Shown: positions 9,019-17,209 of the stretch, in pieces | Layout of the letters: every line of letters begins with the position of its first letter | How positions within the stretch are numbered: the stretch's first letter is position 1 | Source: Vibrio sp. Y2-5 | GTDB taxonomy: Bacteria > Pseudomonadota > Gammaproteobacteria > Enterobacterales > Vibrionaceae | Reading direction: 5' to 3' | Length of the DNA stretch: 64,000 bases | Assembly: GCF_014596725.1 (NCBI RefSeq) | Contig: NZ_JACVEG010000003.1 | Location: 389,884 to 453,883, forward strand | Position numbers and translations under genes: made by a program | The notes under the pieces: generated by a model | What the model saw: only the letters and a program-made list of their open reading frames with translations | Told to the model about the DNA's origin: nothing | Database searches by the model: none

Positions 9019-9725
9019 TAAAATGGTACCCACGGAGAATTGAAGAACTGTGTTAACCAACCCGCTGTGTTCGTATCGGCAAATGTACCTCTGCCGGAAT
9101 ACGTAATTCGGGCATCAGCAATACGCTGAGAAGACAAGGTGTTGCCGGAACCGATGTCACTTGCACGCACGTTGCCAGACAAGCGGATAAACTCATCACC
9201 TTGGTTTAGCTTGAGCCACTTTTCGCCACGCACGCGTAGCACACCATTTGGCAAAACTTGGTATACCGTAACGGTGATAGAACCGCTCAGACTGTTGCCC
9301 TGCTTAGAGGCCGCGCTGCCGCTGAAATCACGGTTTCCATCAATGCTTGCCGAGAAACGATCGTAAGTTCGGCCACCCACGGTCGGCACATTAAGTGAAG
9401 CGCCAGAGCTTTTGCCGTATTTGGTGGTTGCACTTTTGTCCGACTCGGTTTTCTCATCCAATACCACAGTCAAAATGTCACCCACACGATAGGCTCGGCG
9501 ATCTTGAAACAGTGTCATTGAAGCATTACCCGCGTAAAGGCTACCTTTACTCACTCGTTCAACTTCGTAGTTGAGTTCAGGCGGCGCATACGCTTCATCA
9601 TCCGGCTTCGGCGGTACAAATTCCTGCCCACGTCCAGCACAACCGGCCAATAGCAGAATTGACGCAATGACAGCTGAACGTTTAGCGATACTTACAAGGT
9701 TTGTTAAACACATAAAACTAGCCAT
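9018..9725 (-). CDS. flgH: Flagellar L-ring lipoprotein FlgH
   Basis: FlgH is the outer-membrane L-ring lipoprotein. The 235-residue protein has a lipobox 'LLAGC' with Cys29 and the family segments 'SLYAGNASMTLFQDRRAYRVGD' (shown in part) and 'GVLRVRGEKWLKLNQGDEF'. It follows flgG by 4 bases and is translationally coupled to flgI. A start at an internal ATG four codons later is also possible, since neither has a clear ribosome site. Confidence 0.95.
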   Translation of the reverse strand: MASFMCLTNLVSIAKRSAVIASILLLAGCAGRGQEFVPPKPDDEAYAPPELNYEVERVSKGSLYAGNASMTLFQDRRAYRVGDILTVVLDEKTESDKSATTKYGKSSGASLNVPTVGGRTYDRFSASIDGNRDFSGSAASKQGNSLSGSITVTVYQVLPNGVLRVRGEKWLKLNQGDEFIRLSGNVRASDIGSGNTLSSQRIADARITYSGRGTFADTNTAGWLTQFFNSPWVPF

Positions 9726-9729
9726 TCGC

Positions 9730-10515
9730 TTAGGTATGGTTTGCTAGGTACTGCAACATGTTGTCTGCCGCACTGACCATTTTTGCGCTCATCTCGTACG
9801 CACGTTGTGTTGAGATCATATCCACCATCTCTTCAACCACTTGTACGTTAGAAGTTTCTAGAGCACCTTGTTTGATGTAGCCTGCACCTTCAGTACCGGC
9901 AGCCAGCTCCATTGCTTCACCTGACGCTTCTGTTTCAGCCAGCAAGTTACCACCAAGCGCCGTTAAGCCTTGAGGGTTCATAAACTTAACCAGAGTGATT
10001 TCACCCAGATTTTGAGGCTCTGTTTCACCGGGAATGGTTGCAGATACGGTACCGTCTTCTGCGATAGACACGAGAATGGCATCATCAGGAACTGTAATTT
10101 CTGGTTGCAGCAGATAACCTTGCGTGTTCACCATTGAACCATCAGAGTTGACGTGAAACTGACCGTTACGTGTGTAAAGCATTTCGCCATCAGGACCTTC
10201 GATCTGGAAAAATCCATCACCCATGATCGCTAAGTCATACTGCTGGGAAGTGTTGTTGATGTTACCCTGCGTAAATACTTTTTCAGTACCGGCTACACGC
10301 ACACCATTACCTAACTGAATACCCGTAGGGTGTACGTTAAGGTCATCGGTGCCTGTACCCGCTTGCTTTTCTACTGCGTAGAACAAGTCTTCGAAGACAA
10401 CTCGGTCACGCTTAAAACCGACTGTGTTTACGTTCGCCAGGTTGTTGGAAATCGCGGTCATTTTTGAGTCTTGAGCCGCCATACCTGTTTTTGAAATCAT
10501 TAATGCGCTATGCAT
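9730..10515 (-). CDS. flgG: Flagellar distal rod protein FlgG
   Basis: FlgG is the distal rod protein. It has 261 residues, the normal length. The N-terminus carries 'MTAISNNLANVNTVGFKRD' and the C-terminus 'EMVDMISTQRAYEMSAKMV', both FlgG signatures. It lies 21 bases after flgF in the standard order. Confidence 0.96.
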   Translation of the reverse strand: MHSALMISKTGMAAQDSKMTAISNNLANVNTVGFKRDRVVFEDLFYAVEKQAGTGTDDLNVHPTGIQLGNGVRVAGTEKVFTQGNINNTSQQYDLAIMGDGFFQIEGPDGEMLYTRNGQFHVNSDGSMVNTQGYLLQPEITVPDDAILVSIAEDGTVSATIPGETEPQNLGEITLVKFMNPQGLTALGGNLLAETEASGEAMELAAGTEGAGYIKQGALETSNVQVVEEMVDMISTQRAYEMSAKMVSAADNMLQYLANHT

Positions 10516-10536
10516 AACTTACCTACTAAATTCTTA

Positions 10537-11271
10537 TTACGCTTTCAGCAACTGGTTGCCAAGCTTGTCTATCTCTGATGCGGTTGCCATCGCCTTTACT
10601 TGCATTTCGTACTGACGAGAAAGCGACATCATGCTGACCAACTCTTCCAAACTTGAAACGTTGCTCGATTCCAGATAACCAGAACGAACAGAGACATTTG
10701 GATCAGCCATCAAGGTGTTGCCATCTTTCGCAACGAACAGACCTGATTTATCCAACGTCATATCGAAGTAATCAGGGTTAACCAGTTTCAAGGTTGCGAT
10801 TTCCATTTCCGCGCCGCCTCCCGGAGGAGTAATGCTCAGAACACCATCTTTAGAGACGTTAATCGCTTGATACTCCGGAACAACAATTGGACCACCATCA
10901 CTTAGCACCTGACGATCACCCACCATTAAGTTACCTTCTGGTGTGAGATTGAAATTACCCGCACGGGTATACAGCTCTTCTGGCTCACCTTGTTTGCCTT
11001 CCAAAGCAAAAAAGCCCGTACCGTTAATTTGTACGTCCAGAGGGCGGTCAGTACGAATTTCCGTACCGTGTGCAAAGTTGTTAGAAGCCGAGTTAGTGCG
11101 TGTTGTTGTCGAAGACTCAAAACCAGAACCATTAACCTTCATTGGTGTTGAGTGTTCCATGATCGCTTTGAAGCCGACGGTATTAACTTGAGCAAGGTTG
11201 TTGGCTCGAACTTCCTGAGCCAACATCACTCGCTCTGCGCCTTTCGCTGCGGTAAACAGAATTGGATTCAT
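10537..11271 (-). CDS. flgF: Flagellar proximal rod protein FlgF
   Basis: FlgF is a proximal rod subunit. It has 244 residues with an N-terminal rod-family motif ('EVRANNLAQVNTVGFKAI') and a C-terminal 'LVSMMSLSRQYEMQVKAM' helix. The segment 'SGYLESSNVSSLEELV' is the usual FlgF/FlgG C-terminal lead-in. It sits 2 bases after flgE. Confidence 0.95.
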   Translation of the reverse strand: MNPILFTAAKGAERVMLAQEVRANNLAQVNTVGFKAIMEHSTPMKVNGSGFESSTTTRTNSASNNFAHGTEIRTDRPLDVQINGTGFFALEGKQGEPEELYTRAGNFNLTPEGNLMVGDRQVLSDGGPIVVPEYQAINVSKDGVLSITPPGGGAEMEIATLKLVNPDYFDMTLDKSGLFVAKDGNTLMADPNVSVRSGYLESSNVSSLEELVSMMSLSRQYEMQVKAMATASEIDKLGNQLLKA

Positions 11272-11273
11272 AA

Positions 11274-12470
11274 TTAAACCGCGTTAAATAGCGACTGCAT
11301 CAGTTGATCTGATGTAGAAATCGTTTTGGTGTTTGCCTGGTAGTTACGTTGCGCAGTCATCAGGCTTACTAGCTCTGACGTTAAATCAACGTTTGAGCTT
11401 TCAAGCGCTCCCGATGCAAGTTCACCAAACTGACCGGTACCCGGTACACCGTACACTGGGTTGCCAGATGCGAATGTTTGCGTCCAAGAGGTGTTTGAGG
11501 TTTGTAGCAATTCTTGCGGCGCTGTGAAGTTAGCAAGAACTAACTGACCTTGAAGCAGAGATTGACCATTGCTATAAGTGGCGTAAACCATACCGTTTGA
11601 TTCGATACGGATATCCGCAAAGTCACCCGCTGTGTAACCATTTGCGCTGTTTTGAGAAACCACAAAGTCACTGCCGTACTGGCTAAGTGATGAGATATCA
11701 ATAGTGATATCAAGCGGGTTTGCGCCAGATGCATTTGCCGTTACCGTGTACGACGGGTTTGAAGTCAGCTTACCTGTGGTATCAAAGGTTACTGGTGATT
11801 CAGTGATGACATTAGTGGTATCACCATCGACAACCGAATGAATTGTCCACTCATTGTCTGCTGTTTTTACAAAATACTGAGTCAACGTGTGCTCATTACC
11901 TAAAGAATCGTACACAGGTGTTGTGTATGAGTTGGTATAAGAGTTCACATCTGACGGATCAAATGGATAAGTGGCCGTATCAACAACCTCTGAACGAGAA
12001 TCCAAGTTTGAAGTAAACGTCATGCTATCAGTTGCTTTTGCTGGTAGTGAAGCACTGTCGATCTTCAGGTTGCCCACTGAACCTTCAAGCAAGTTATTGT
12101 TTCCATCTACTTGGTACCCTTGCAGGTTACCGCCAGTATTGGAAACAATGTAGCCATTCGCATCCATAGAGAATGCGCCGTTACGGCTATAGCTCATCTG
12201 ACCGTTACCTTCTTGGATAACGAAGAAACCGCCGCCCGTTAACGCCATATCCAGAGATCGACCAGTACCTGCGATCGACCCCAGTGAATCAAAGTTCTGG
12301 CTGATGCCATTCACTTGCACACCACCCGCTTGGCCACCGTTATATACAGAACCAAACTCGGTACGAGACTCTTTAAAGCCCGTCGTTGATGAGTTAGCGA
12401 TGTTATTTGAAATGGTATTTAGCTCTTGGTTAGAGGCATTTAGACCGCTCAGGGCAATATTAAAACTCAT
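11274..12470 (-). CDS. flgE: Flagellar hook protein FlgE
   Basis: FlgE is the hook subunit. It has 398 residues and opens 'MSFNIALSGLNASNQELN' followed by 'ISNNIANSSTTGFKESRTEF'; the C-terminus has 'LTSELVSLMTAQRNYQANTK'. The variable middle includes 'YTTPVYDSLGNEHTLTQYF', a hook-domain signature. It follows flgD by 15 bases. Confidence 0.96.
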   Translation of the reverse strand: MSFNIALSGLNASNQELNTISNNIANSSTTGFKESRTEFGSVYNGGQAGGVQVNGISQNFDSLGSIAGTGRSLDMALTGGGFFVIQEGNGQMSYSRNGAFSMDANGYIVSNTGGNLQGYQVDGNNNLLEGSVGNLKIDSASLPAKATDSMTFTSNLDSRSEVVDTATYPFDPSDVNSYTNSYTTPVYDSLGNEHTLTQYFVKTADNEWTIHSVVDGDTTNVITESPVTFDTTGKLTSNPSYTVTANASGANPLDITIDISSLSQYGSDFVVSQNSANGYTAGDFADIRIESNGMVYATYSNGQSLLQGQLVLANFTAPQELLQTSNTSWTQTFASGNPVYGVPGTGQFGELASGALESSNVDLTSELVSLMTAQRNYQANTKTISTSDQLMQSLFNAV

Positions 12471-12485
12471 AAAATACTCTCTTAA

Positions 12486-13175
12486 TTAACTGTTGTTACT
12501 TTTCTGCCCAAAAGAGGCAATTTCGTAAAATGGAATGTCGCCAATGCCGTTGATAGTCAAGACACTAGCACCACCCGTAGATGGGATAGAGACCATTTCA
12601 ACAGTTCCGTTTAGCGTAATATTAGGTGTGTAAGTTTGGCCTTCATCGAGCAGTACTTTCATGCTGTACTTGCCTTCAAGACCTAATTCAGCTGTATCAA
12701 TAGAAAAATCGACTTTGCCAGAAGAATGGCTGCCCAAAGCAATGTTGGTCACGTTGCCTTGTTCATCAGTCAGTTCAAGCGTTACCGTGTTAGATGGCGA
12801 TGTCAGCTCAATAGAGCCGTCGTAAACAGTGCTACCATCCGCTTGTAGTGTATCGGTGCGGACAGACACAGTTTGCCCCACCAAATCTGCGGTCGTCAGT
12901 ACTTGTAAGTTGTCCATCATGATGGCGTTGTTGTTCAGGATAGTTACCATGTTCTCAGTACTTTGCACCTGAGCAAACGTCGCTAGCTGAGATACATATT
13001 CCGTACCGTCAGCAGGATTCAAAGGATCCTGGTTCTGAACCTGTGCCACCATTAAGGTAATAAATTGGTTATACAATGCATCCGCGCTGTTCTGATTGGT
13101 TGCAACAGCGGAAGCGGAAGTGGTGGCCGATTGAACGGTGACGCTAGTGTCTGCACCAGCTACTACAGTTGCCAT
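12486..13175 (-). CDS. flgD: Flagellar hook assembly (cap) protein FlgD
   Basis: FlgD is the scaffold that caps the growing hook. The 229-residue protein has the family hallmark 'FITLMVAQVQNQDPLNPADG' near residues 38-57 followed by 'TEYVSQLATFAQVQSTENM', then a FlgD Ig/tudor-like C-terminal region. It lies 3 bases after flgC. Confidence 0.95.
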   Translation of the reverse strand: MATVVAGADTSVTVQSATTSASAVATNQNSADALYNQFITLMVAQVQNQDPLNPADGTEYVSQLATFAQVQSTENMVTILNNNAIMMDNLQVLTTADLVGQTVSVRTDTLQADGSTVYDGSIELTSPSNTVTLELTDEQGNVTNIALGSHSSGKVDFSIDTAELGLEGKYSMKVLLDEGQTYTPNITLNGTVEMVSIPSTGGASVLTINGIGDIPFYEIASFGQKSNNS

Positions 13176-13178
13176 CGA

Positions 13179-13604
13179 TTACACCTCCCAAATACGCATC
13201 AAAGATTGCTGCATTGATTTCACGTTGTTAAGCACTTCAACGTTCGCTTCAAAACTGCGTGTTGAGGACATCATGTCTGCCATTTCATTCACCACGTTTA
13301 TTCCCGTGTGGTAAACGTACCCTTGATCATTAGCCAAAGGGTTATTTGGCTCATAGCGAGTTTGTGCCAGACCATCCAACTCAATCACATCTGCAATTTT
13401 TACAGGTACCAGACCTTGATCTTTTTGTGCTGCAGACAGCGAGTTAAACGCTGCAGAAAAAACTGGCTTTAATGGCTTGTACACATCGTTTGGGTTACTC
13501 GCGACCGAATCTGCGTTCGCCAAGTTACTAGAGATTGTATTCAAACGAATGGTTTGAGCCGTCATAGCTGAACCGGATGTTTCGTAAATGCCGTTAAAAG
13601 ACAT
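13179..13604 (-). CDS. flgC: Flagellar proximal rod protein FlgC
   Basis: FlgC is a proximal rod protein of 141 residues. It shows the N-terminal 'AQTIRLNTISSNLANADS' and the C-terminal 'VNEMADMMSSTRSFEANVEV' pattern. It follows flgB by 42 bases, a wider gap than the rest of the operon. Confidence 0.95.
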   Translation of the reverse strand: MSFNGIYETSGSAMTAQTIRLNTISSNLANADSVASNPNDVYKPLKPVFSAAFNSLSAAQKDQGLVPVKIADVIELDGLAQTRYEPNNPLANDQGYVYHTGINVVNEMADMMSSTRSFEANVEVLNNVKSMQQSLMRIWEV

Positions 13605-13646
13605 GGTGCCCCTTAAATAAATGACTTATGGTTCTGTTTCAGAACC

Positions 13647-13994
13647 TTATTGACCTTCAATCGCTCGTTTTAAGCCTGATACTTTCGACTTTAGAAACTG
13701 CAAACTCTGATGGTATTCCATACTGTTTTGAGCAAATCGGGCTTGTTCAGATTGAAGCTCTACTGTGTTTCCGTCTCGAGAACGTTGCACTGGTATTCTG
13801 TACATCGTATCGGTTTGAATACGGGTCGAAGATACGCCGCCAATTTCAGACATTACCGCATTAAACGTAACGTCCTTTGCTTTGTAATTAGGCGTATCTA
13901 CGTTCGCAATATTCGAAGCAAGTACCGAGGTACGTTCAGTTCGAAATTGCAGCATTGTAGGGTGTATCCCTAAAGCATCGTCTAAACTAATCAT
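13647..13994 (-). CDS. flgB: Flagellar proximal rod protein FlgB
   Basis: FlgB is the first proximal rod protein and the first gene of the minus-strand operon. From ATG 13994 it has 115 residues and begins 'MISLDDALGIHPTMLQFR', matching the family start; 'VLASNIANVDTPNYKAKDV' follows. The open frame extends to 14075, but the extra 27 residues have no family counterpart and would begin almost at the predicted transcription start. No good ribosome site lies before 13994 (AGGA is 15 bases away), so translation may be weak. flgA, flgM and flgN, usual neighbours, are absent here. Confidence 0.9.
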   Translation of the reverse strand: MISLDDALGIHPTMLQFRTERTSVLASNIANVDTPNYKAKDVTFNAVMSEIGGVSSTRIQTDTMYRIPVQRSRDGNTVELQSEQARFAQNSMEYHQSLQFLKSKVSGLKRAIEGQ

Positions 13995-14086
13995 GGCGCT
14001 ACAATAAAATCCTAATAATGCATTCATGGTTATTTCTGCAATGCATTCATAACCTGAAAATAAAACATTCAACATTAATGATCTGC

Positions 14087-14113
14087 ATTATAAATAAATG
14101 GAATCATTTCGAA
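14087..14113 (-). promoter_or_regulatory. Candidate sigma70-like promoter for flgB operon
   Basis: On the minus strand a perfect TATAAT (14092-14087) lies 15 bases after TTCGAA (14113-14108). This would start transcription near 14080, leaving a leader of about 85 bases before the flgB start at 13994. The -35 match is poor and the spacer short, so the call is tentative. No sigma54 (GG-N10-GC) or sigma28 element was recognised by eye. Confidence 0.35.
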
Positions 14114-14198
14114 TGTAGGAATAGTCCCAAACTCCTTCGTAGATCTTCCTAACAATCCTTACATAGCAATATATTAAGAATAATGAGCTGTTTTTCAT

Positions 14199-14226
14199 TT
14201 GAAGTAATATTGCGCTTATGTATAAT
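14199..14226 (+). promoter_or_regulatory. Candidate sigma70 promoter for fliMNPQR-flhB
   Basis: TTGAAG (14199-14204) is followed after 16 bases by a perfect TATAAT (14221-14226). Transcription would start near 14233, about 47 bases before fliM. A housekeeping-type promoter here would be unusual for a class of genes normally driven by sigma54 or sigma28. Confidence 0.5.
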
Positions 14227-14238
14227 CGCCCGCCTATT

Positions 14239-14258
14239 ACCGAACCCTATAATTCGGT
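14239..14258 (+). promoter_or_regulatory. Inverted repeat in the fliM leader
   Basis: ACCGAA (14239-14244) and TTCGGT (14253-14258) form a perfect 6-base inverted repeat with an 8-base spacer. It lies just after the predicted start of the fliM transcript and 10 bases before the ribosome site GGAG (14269-14272). It could be an operator or a small leader hairpin. Confidence 0.35.
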
Positions 14259-14279
14259 TTAGTTCTTTGGAGTATTTTC

Positions 14280-15041
14280 ATGCAACATATCGCAATAACC
14301 GATATTGGCAATCCGAAAATTGCCATAAAAAAAAGGATTGTTGAGTTTCTTCAAGAACATGCGAACGTAATTAAACGTCAGCTACGTGGTACCTTTAATG
14401 GTGTATCCGTCGAAGTTGAGCCACGAGAGGAAGGCTCTTCTGAAGAAGACTTACACGAAATATGCCTTGATATAAGTAATATCGGCATTATTTCTTTTTC
14501 TTTATCCATCAGTACTTTGGATAAACTATTTTGCAAACATCTGAATATTCCTACAAATAGTTCAGATAGCAATGTGGGCATTAATTCAATTACAGTTTCA
14601 CACAGTAAATTTTTCGAACGCTTTGTAAGTAAAATAATTAATTGTTTATTTCCTAGCGAAAAGATAAAAACGATTCAATGTGAAAAGATTAAACACACTG
14701 ACATTGGAATTAATTGCGAACTTATTGTAGGCAATATACATGAAGATATGTTTATTACCTTCAGTGAAGAATCGTTGAAATATTTTTCAAATGGTTTAAG
14801 AAAATACAAACCATTTACACAGAAAGATGTCGTCGCAACATTGAATCAAGTGCCCGTTGATATCAGCGCCATTCTGATGAAAACAGAATTATCTATTGAT
14901 GCGCTTGATACCATCTCTGTCGGGGACGTAATCGATTTGCAAAAACCTGAACAAATTGACGTGAAAGTAAGTGGCAACACTCTATTTAAAGGTCAACTTG
15001 TCATTGATGAACATGCTCAATTTGGAGTGAAGTATGAGTGA
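14280..15041 (+). CDS. fliM: Short divergent FliM-like switch protein
   Basis: FliM is the middle C-ring protein and normally carries an N-terminal peptide that binds phospho-CheY. This protein has only 253 residues (usual 320-350). The 'EIDALL'-type peptide is absent: it begins 'MQHIAITDIGNPKIAIKKRI'. The middle domain is degenerate; where FliM has GGxG this has 'PTNSSDS'. The C-terminal SpoA domain is clear (about 185-253; 'ISVGDVIDL', 'VSGNTLFKGQLVID'). It overlaps fliN by 8 bases. The coding sequence is visibly more AT-rich than its neighbours. I call it FliM from position and SpoA domain; it probably does not answer CheY. Confidence 0.75.
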   Translation: MQHIAITDIGNPKIAIKKRIVEFLQEHANVIKRQLRGTFNGVSVEVEPREEGSSEEDLHEICLDISNIGIISFSLSISTLDKLFCKHLNIPTNSSDSNVGINSITVSHSKFFERFVSKIINCLFPSEKIKTIQCEKIKHTDIGINCELIVGNIHEDMFITFSEESLKYFSNGLRKYKPFTQKDVVATLNQVPVDISAILMKTELSIDALDTISVGDVIDLQKPEQIDVKVSGNTLFKGQLVIDEHAQFGVKYE

Positions 15042-15402
15042 TTTAGACCAACTAGATGATCTTGACCTGCTAAATGATGACCTGGATTTCGATGCACAGG
15101 ATTCAGCGTTAACATCGAATAAAGCACCTAACACGTTAGATGCACCAACAAGCAAGTCAAACATTGGTATGATTCGCGACATTCCTGTTGAAGTAACAGT
15201 AGAAGTTTCAAGACGCAGCCTTCCTTTAAAGGAAGTGATGGCAATTGAACCTTCTTCTGTTGTCATGCTGGATAAGCATGAAGGCGAACCCGTTGATATC
15301 AAAATCAACGGTGTTTTATTTGGTACAGGAAGCATTATCACTAAGGATGGCAAATACGGTGTTCAAGTTTTGTCTCTAGTCGATAGTGGAAGCCATGAAT
15401 AA
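15034..15402 (+). CDS. fliN: Flagellar motor switch protein FliN
   Basis: FliN forms the base of the C-ring and docks the export ATPase complex. The 122-residue protein has an acidic N-terminal tail ('LDQLDDLDLLNDDLDF') and a C-terminal SpoA domain ('IPVEVTVEVSRRSLPLKEVM', 'KINGVLFGTGSI'). It overlaps fliM by 8 bases and fliP by 8 bases, so the three are likely coupled. Confidence 0.93.
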   Translation: MSDLDQLDDLDLLNDDLDFDAQDSALTSNKAPNTLDAPTSKSNIGMIRDIPVEVTVEVSRRSLPLKEVMAIEPSSVVMLDKHEGEPVDIKINGVLFGTGSIITKDGKYGVQVLSLVDSGSHE

Positions 15403-16147
15403 AAAGCTTTTAGGATGGCTAACAGTCATCCTTTTTTTATTGTTGCCTAACATAGCAGCAGCAGAACCAGAACTGAGCCTGTTCACCATCAATGATGCTT
15501 CAGGCTCCAGTGAATACTCGGTAAAACTGCAAATCCTCATTTTGATGACGATGCTGAGCTTTATTCCAGCATTTATCATCATGTGTACCTGCTTTACACG
15601 CATCATCATTGTATTGGGTATTTTAAGACAAGCGCTCGGTTTGCAGCAGTCGCCACCAAACCAAGTATTGGTCGGCCTTGCTTTGATCTTTAGTATCCTG
15701 ATTATGCGTCCGGTTTGGACAGACATTTACGACAATGCCTACCAACCTTATGCCAATAATGAAATCACCTTAGTTGATGCTCTGCAAAGAGGCAGTGTTC
15801 CTTTGCGTGAATATATGTTGGCGCAAACGCAAACCCAGACTCTTGAACAAGTCACCAAAATCGCAGACGAACCTTTAGCAGACAAACCCGAAGACATTCC
15901 GTTTTTAGTGCTGTTACCAGCTTATGTACTGAGTGAACTGAAAATTGCGTTCCAAATCGGTTTCATGGTGTTCTTACCATTTCTAATCATCGACCTTGTT
16001 GTAGCATCCGTATTGATGTCTATGGGTATGATGATGCTTTCACCATTGATTGTATCCCTACCTTTTAAACTGCTGATCTTCGTCGTTGTTGATGGTTGGG
16101 GAATGCTGTTGGGTAGCTTGTCTCAAAGCTTCTGGGTAGGAGGCTAA
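15395..16147 (+). CDS. fliP: Flagellar export gate protein FliP
   Basis: FliP is a core subunit of the flagellar type III export gate. From ATG 15395 it is 250 residues with a cleavable signal peptide ('LLLPNIAAA'), then 'FTRIIIVLGILRQALGLQQS' and 'PPNQVLVGLALIFS', both invariant in the family. GGAAG lies just upstream. An extension to GTG 15386 is possible but adds only three residues. No fliO lies between fliN and fliP, as in lateral-type systems. Confidence 0.96.
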   Translation: MNKKLLGWLTVILFLLLPNIAAAEPELSLFTINDASGSSEYSVKLQILILMTMLSFIPAFIIMCTCFTRIIIVLGILRQALGLQQSPPNQVLVGLALIFSILIMRPVWTDIYDNAYQPYANNEITLVDALQRGSVPLREYMLAQTQTQTLEQVTKIADEPLADKPEDIPFLVLLPAYVLSELKIAFQIGFMVFLPFLIIDLVVASVLMSMGMMMLSPLIVSLPFKLLIFVVVDGWGMLLGSLSQSFWVGG

Positions 16148-16149
16148 AC

Positions 16150-16419
16150 ATGACGCCTGAACTTTCAGTCACGATCGTCGCACGTGCATTATGGGTCGTA
16201 GTCTCAATGGTATCGGTACTGATTGTACCTAGCTTGTTAGTAGGTTTGCTGGTGGCTGTTTTGCAAGCGGTCACTCAGATCAACGAGCAGACACTCAGCT
16301 TCTTTCCACGTCTTATTGTTACTATGCTGAGCATCATTTTTGCGGGCCATTGGCTACTGATGCAAGTGTCAGAATTTTTCGAATACATTTTCTTCACTGT
16401 ACCGACTCTGGCACAGTAA
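16150..16419 (+). CDS. fliQ: Flagellar export gate protein FliQ
   Basis: FliQ is a small two-helix membrane subunit of the export gate. It has 89 residues, the normal length, with 'PSLLVGLLVAVLQAVTQINE' and 'TLSFFPRLIVTM' typical of FliQ. It starts 2 bases after fliP. Confidence 0.95.
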   Translation: MTPELSVTIVARALWVVVSMVSVLIVPSLLVGLLVAVLQAVTQINEQTLSFFPRLIVTMLSIIFAGHWLLMQVSEFFEYIFFTVPTLAQ

Positions 16420-16435
16420 GAAGCGCGGCTGTTGC

Positions 16436-17209
16436 ATGCTCGATCTCACCTTCACACAAATTACAGAATGGCTTGGCTTTGTTTGGTGGCCTTTTGTGCG
16501 CTTTGCTGGCTTCTTTCTGGTGGTACCTTTCTTTGGTGACACCCGCATTCCTGTTGTGGTCAGAATTCTGCTTCCCATGATCTTTTCGATCATGTGTGCA
16601 GGCATTATTGAGAATGTTCCTTCTTTCAACCCGTTCTCAATCCAAGCCTATGTATTTGCTATCTACCAATTTAGCTTTGGCTTCATTCTGGGTATGGTTG
16701 TACTGCTGTTTATGAATATATTCAGTATTGGTGGGCAGGCGGTCTCTATGCAGATGGGTCTAGCTATGGCAGTGATGAACGACCCTAGCAGTGGCGCCAG
16801 CGTGCCAATCACTGCTCGTATCTTCAATATCACAGCAATGTTGTTGTTGCTTTCGTTGGACGCCCATTTGATCATTCTGGATATCTTTGTCGATAGTTTC
16901 CGTCACTGGCCATTCGATACGGTTTACCCATTTGAAGGCATCAAGCATGTTCTCACCATGTTTGGTTGGATGTTCTCTTCTGCCTTGGTTATTGCCATCC
17001 CAGCTATGTTAACCATGATGCTCAGTAACGTTACCTTCGGTTTCCTAGGCAAAATTGCGCCTTCATTAAATATTTTCACATTAGGTTTCCCGATGACCAT
17101 GCTACTGGGTATGTTTGCCTTGATGCTTTCGATCTTTGGTGTCGGTGATATTTTCTTTGATCTGGTCAGCGAAATGCGCGACCACATGAATTACGTGTTG
17201 AGCCTATAA
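16436..17209 (+). CDS. fliR: Flagellar export gate protein FliR
   Basis: FliR completes the FliPQR export gate. The 257-residue protein has about six hydrophobic segments and the family pattern 'RFAGFFLVVPFFGDTRIPV' near residues 21-39 and 'SIGGQAVSMQMGLAMA'. The ribosome site is weak. Its stop abuts the flhB start. Confidence 0.95.
   Translation: MLDLTFTQITEWLGFVWWPFVRFAGFFLVVPFFGDTRIPVVVRILLPMIFSIMCAGIIENVPSFNPFSIQAYVFAIYQFSFGFILGMVVLLFMNIFSIGGQAVSMQMGLAMAVMNDPSSGASVPITARIFNITAMLLLLSLDAHLIILDIFVDSFRHWPFDTVYPFEGIKHVLTMFGWMFSSALVIAIPAMLTMMLSNVTFGFLGKIAPSLNIFTLGFPMTMLLGMFALMLSIFGVGDIFFDLVSEMRDHMNYVLSL

Noticed and set aside
15376..15726. Minus-strand open frame across fliP
   Set aside because: It lies opposite well-supported fliN/fliP, has no ribosome site and no recognisable protein features.
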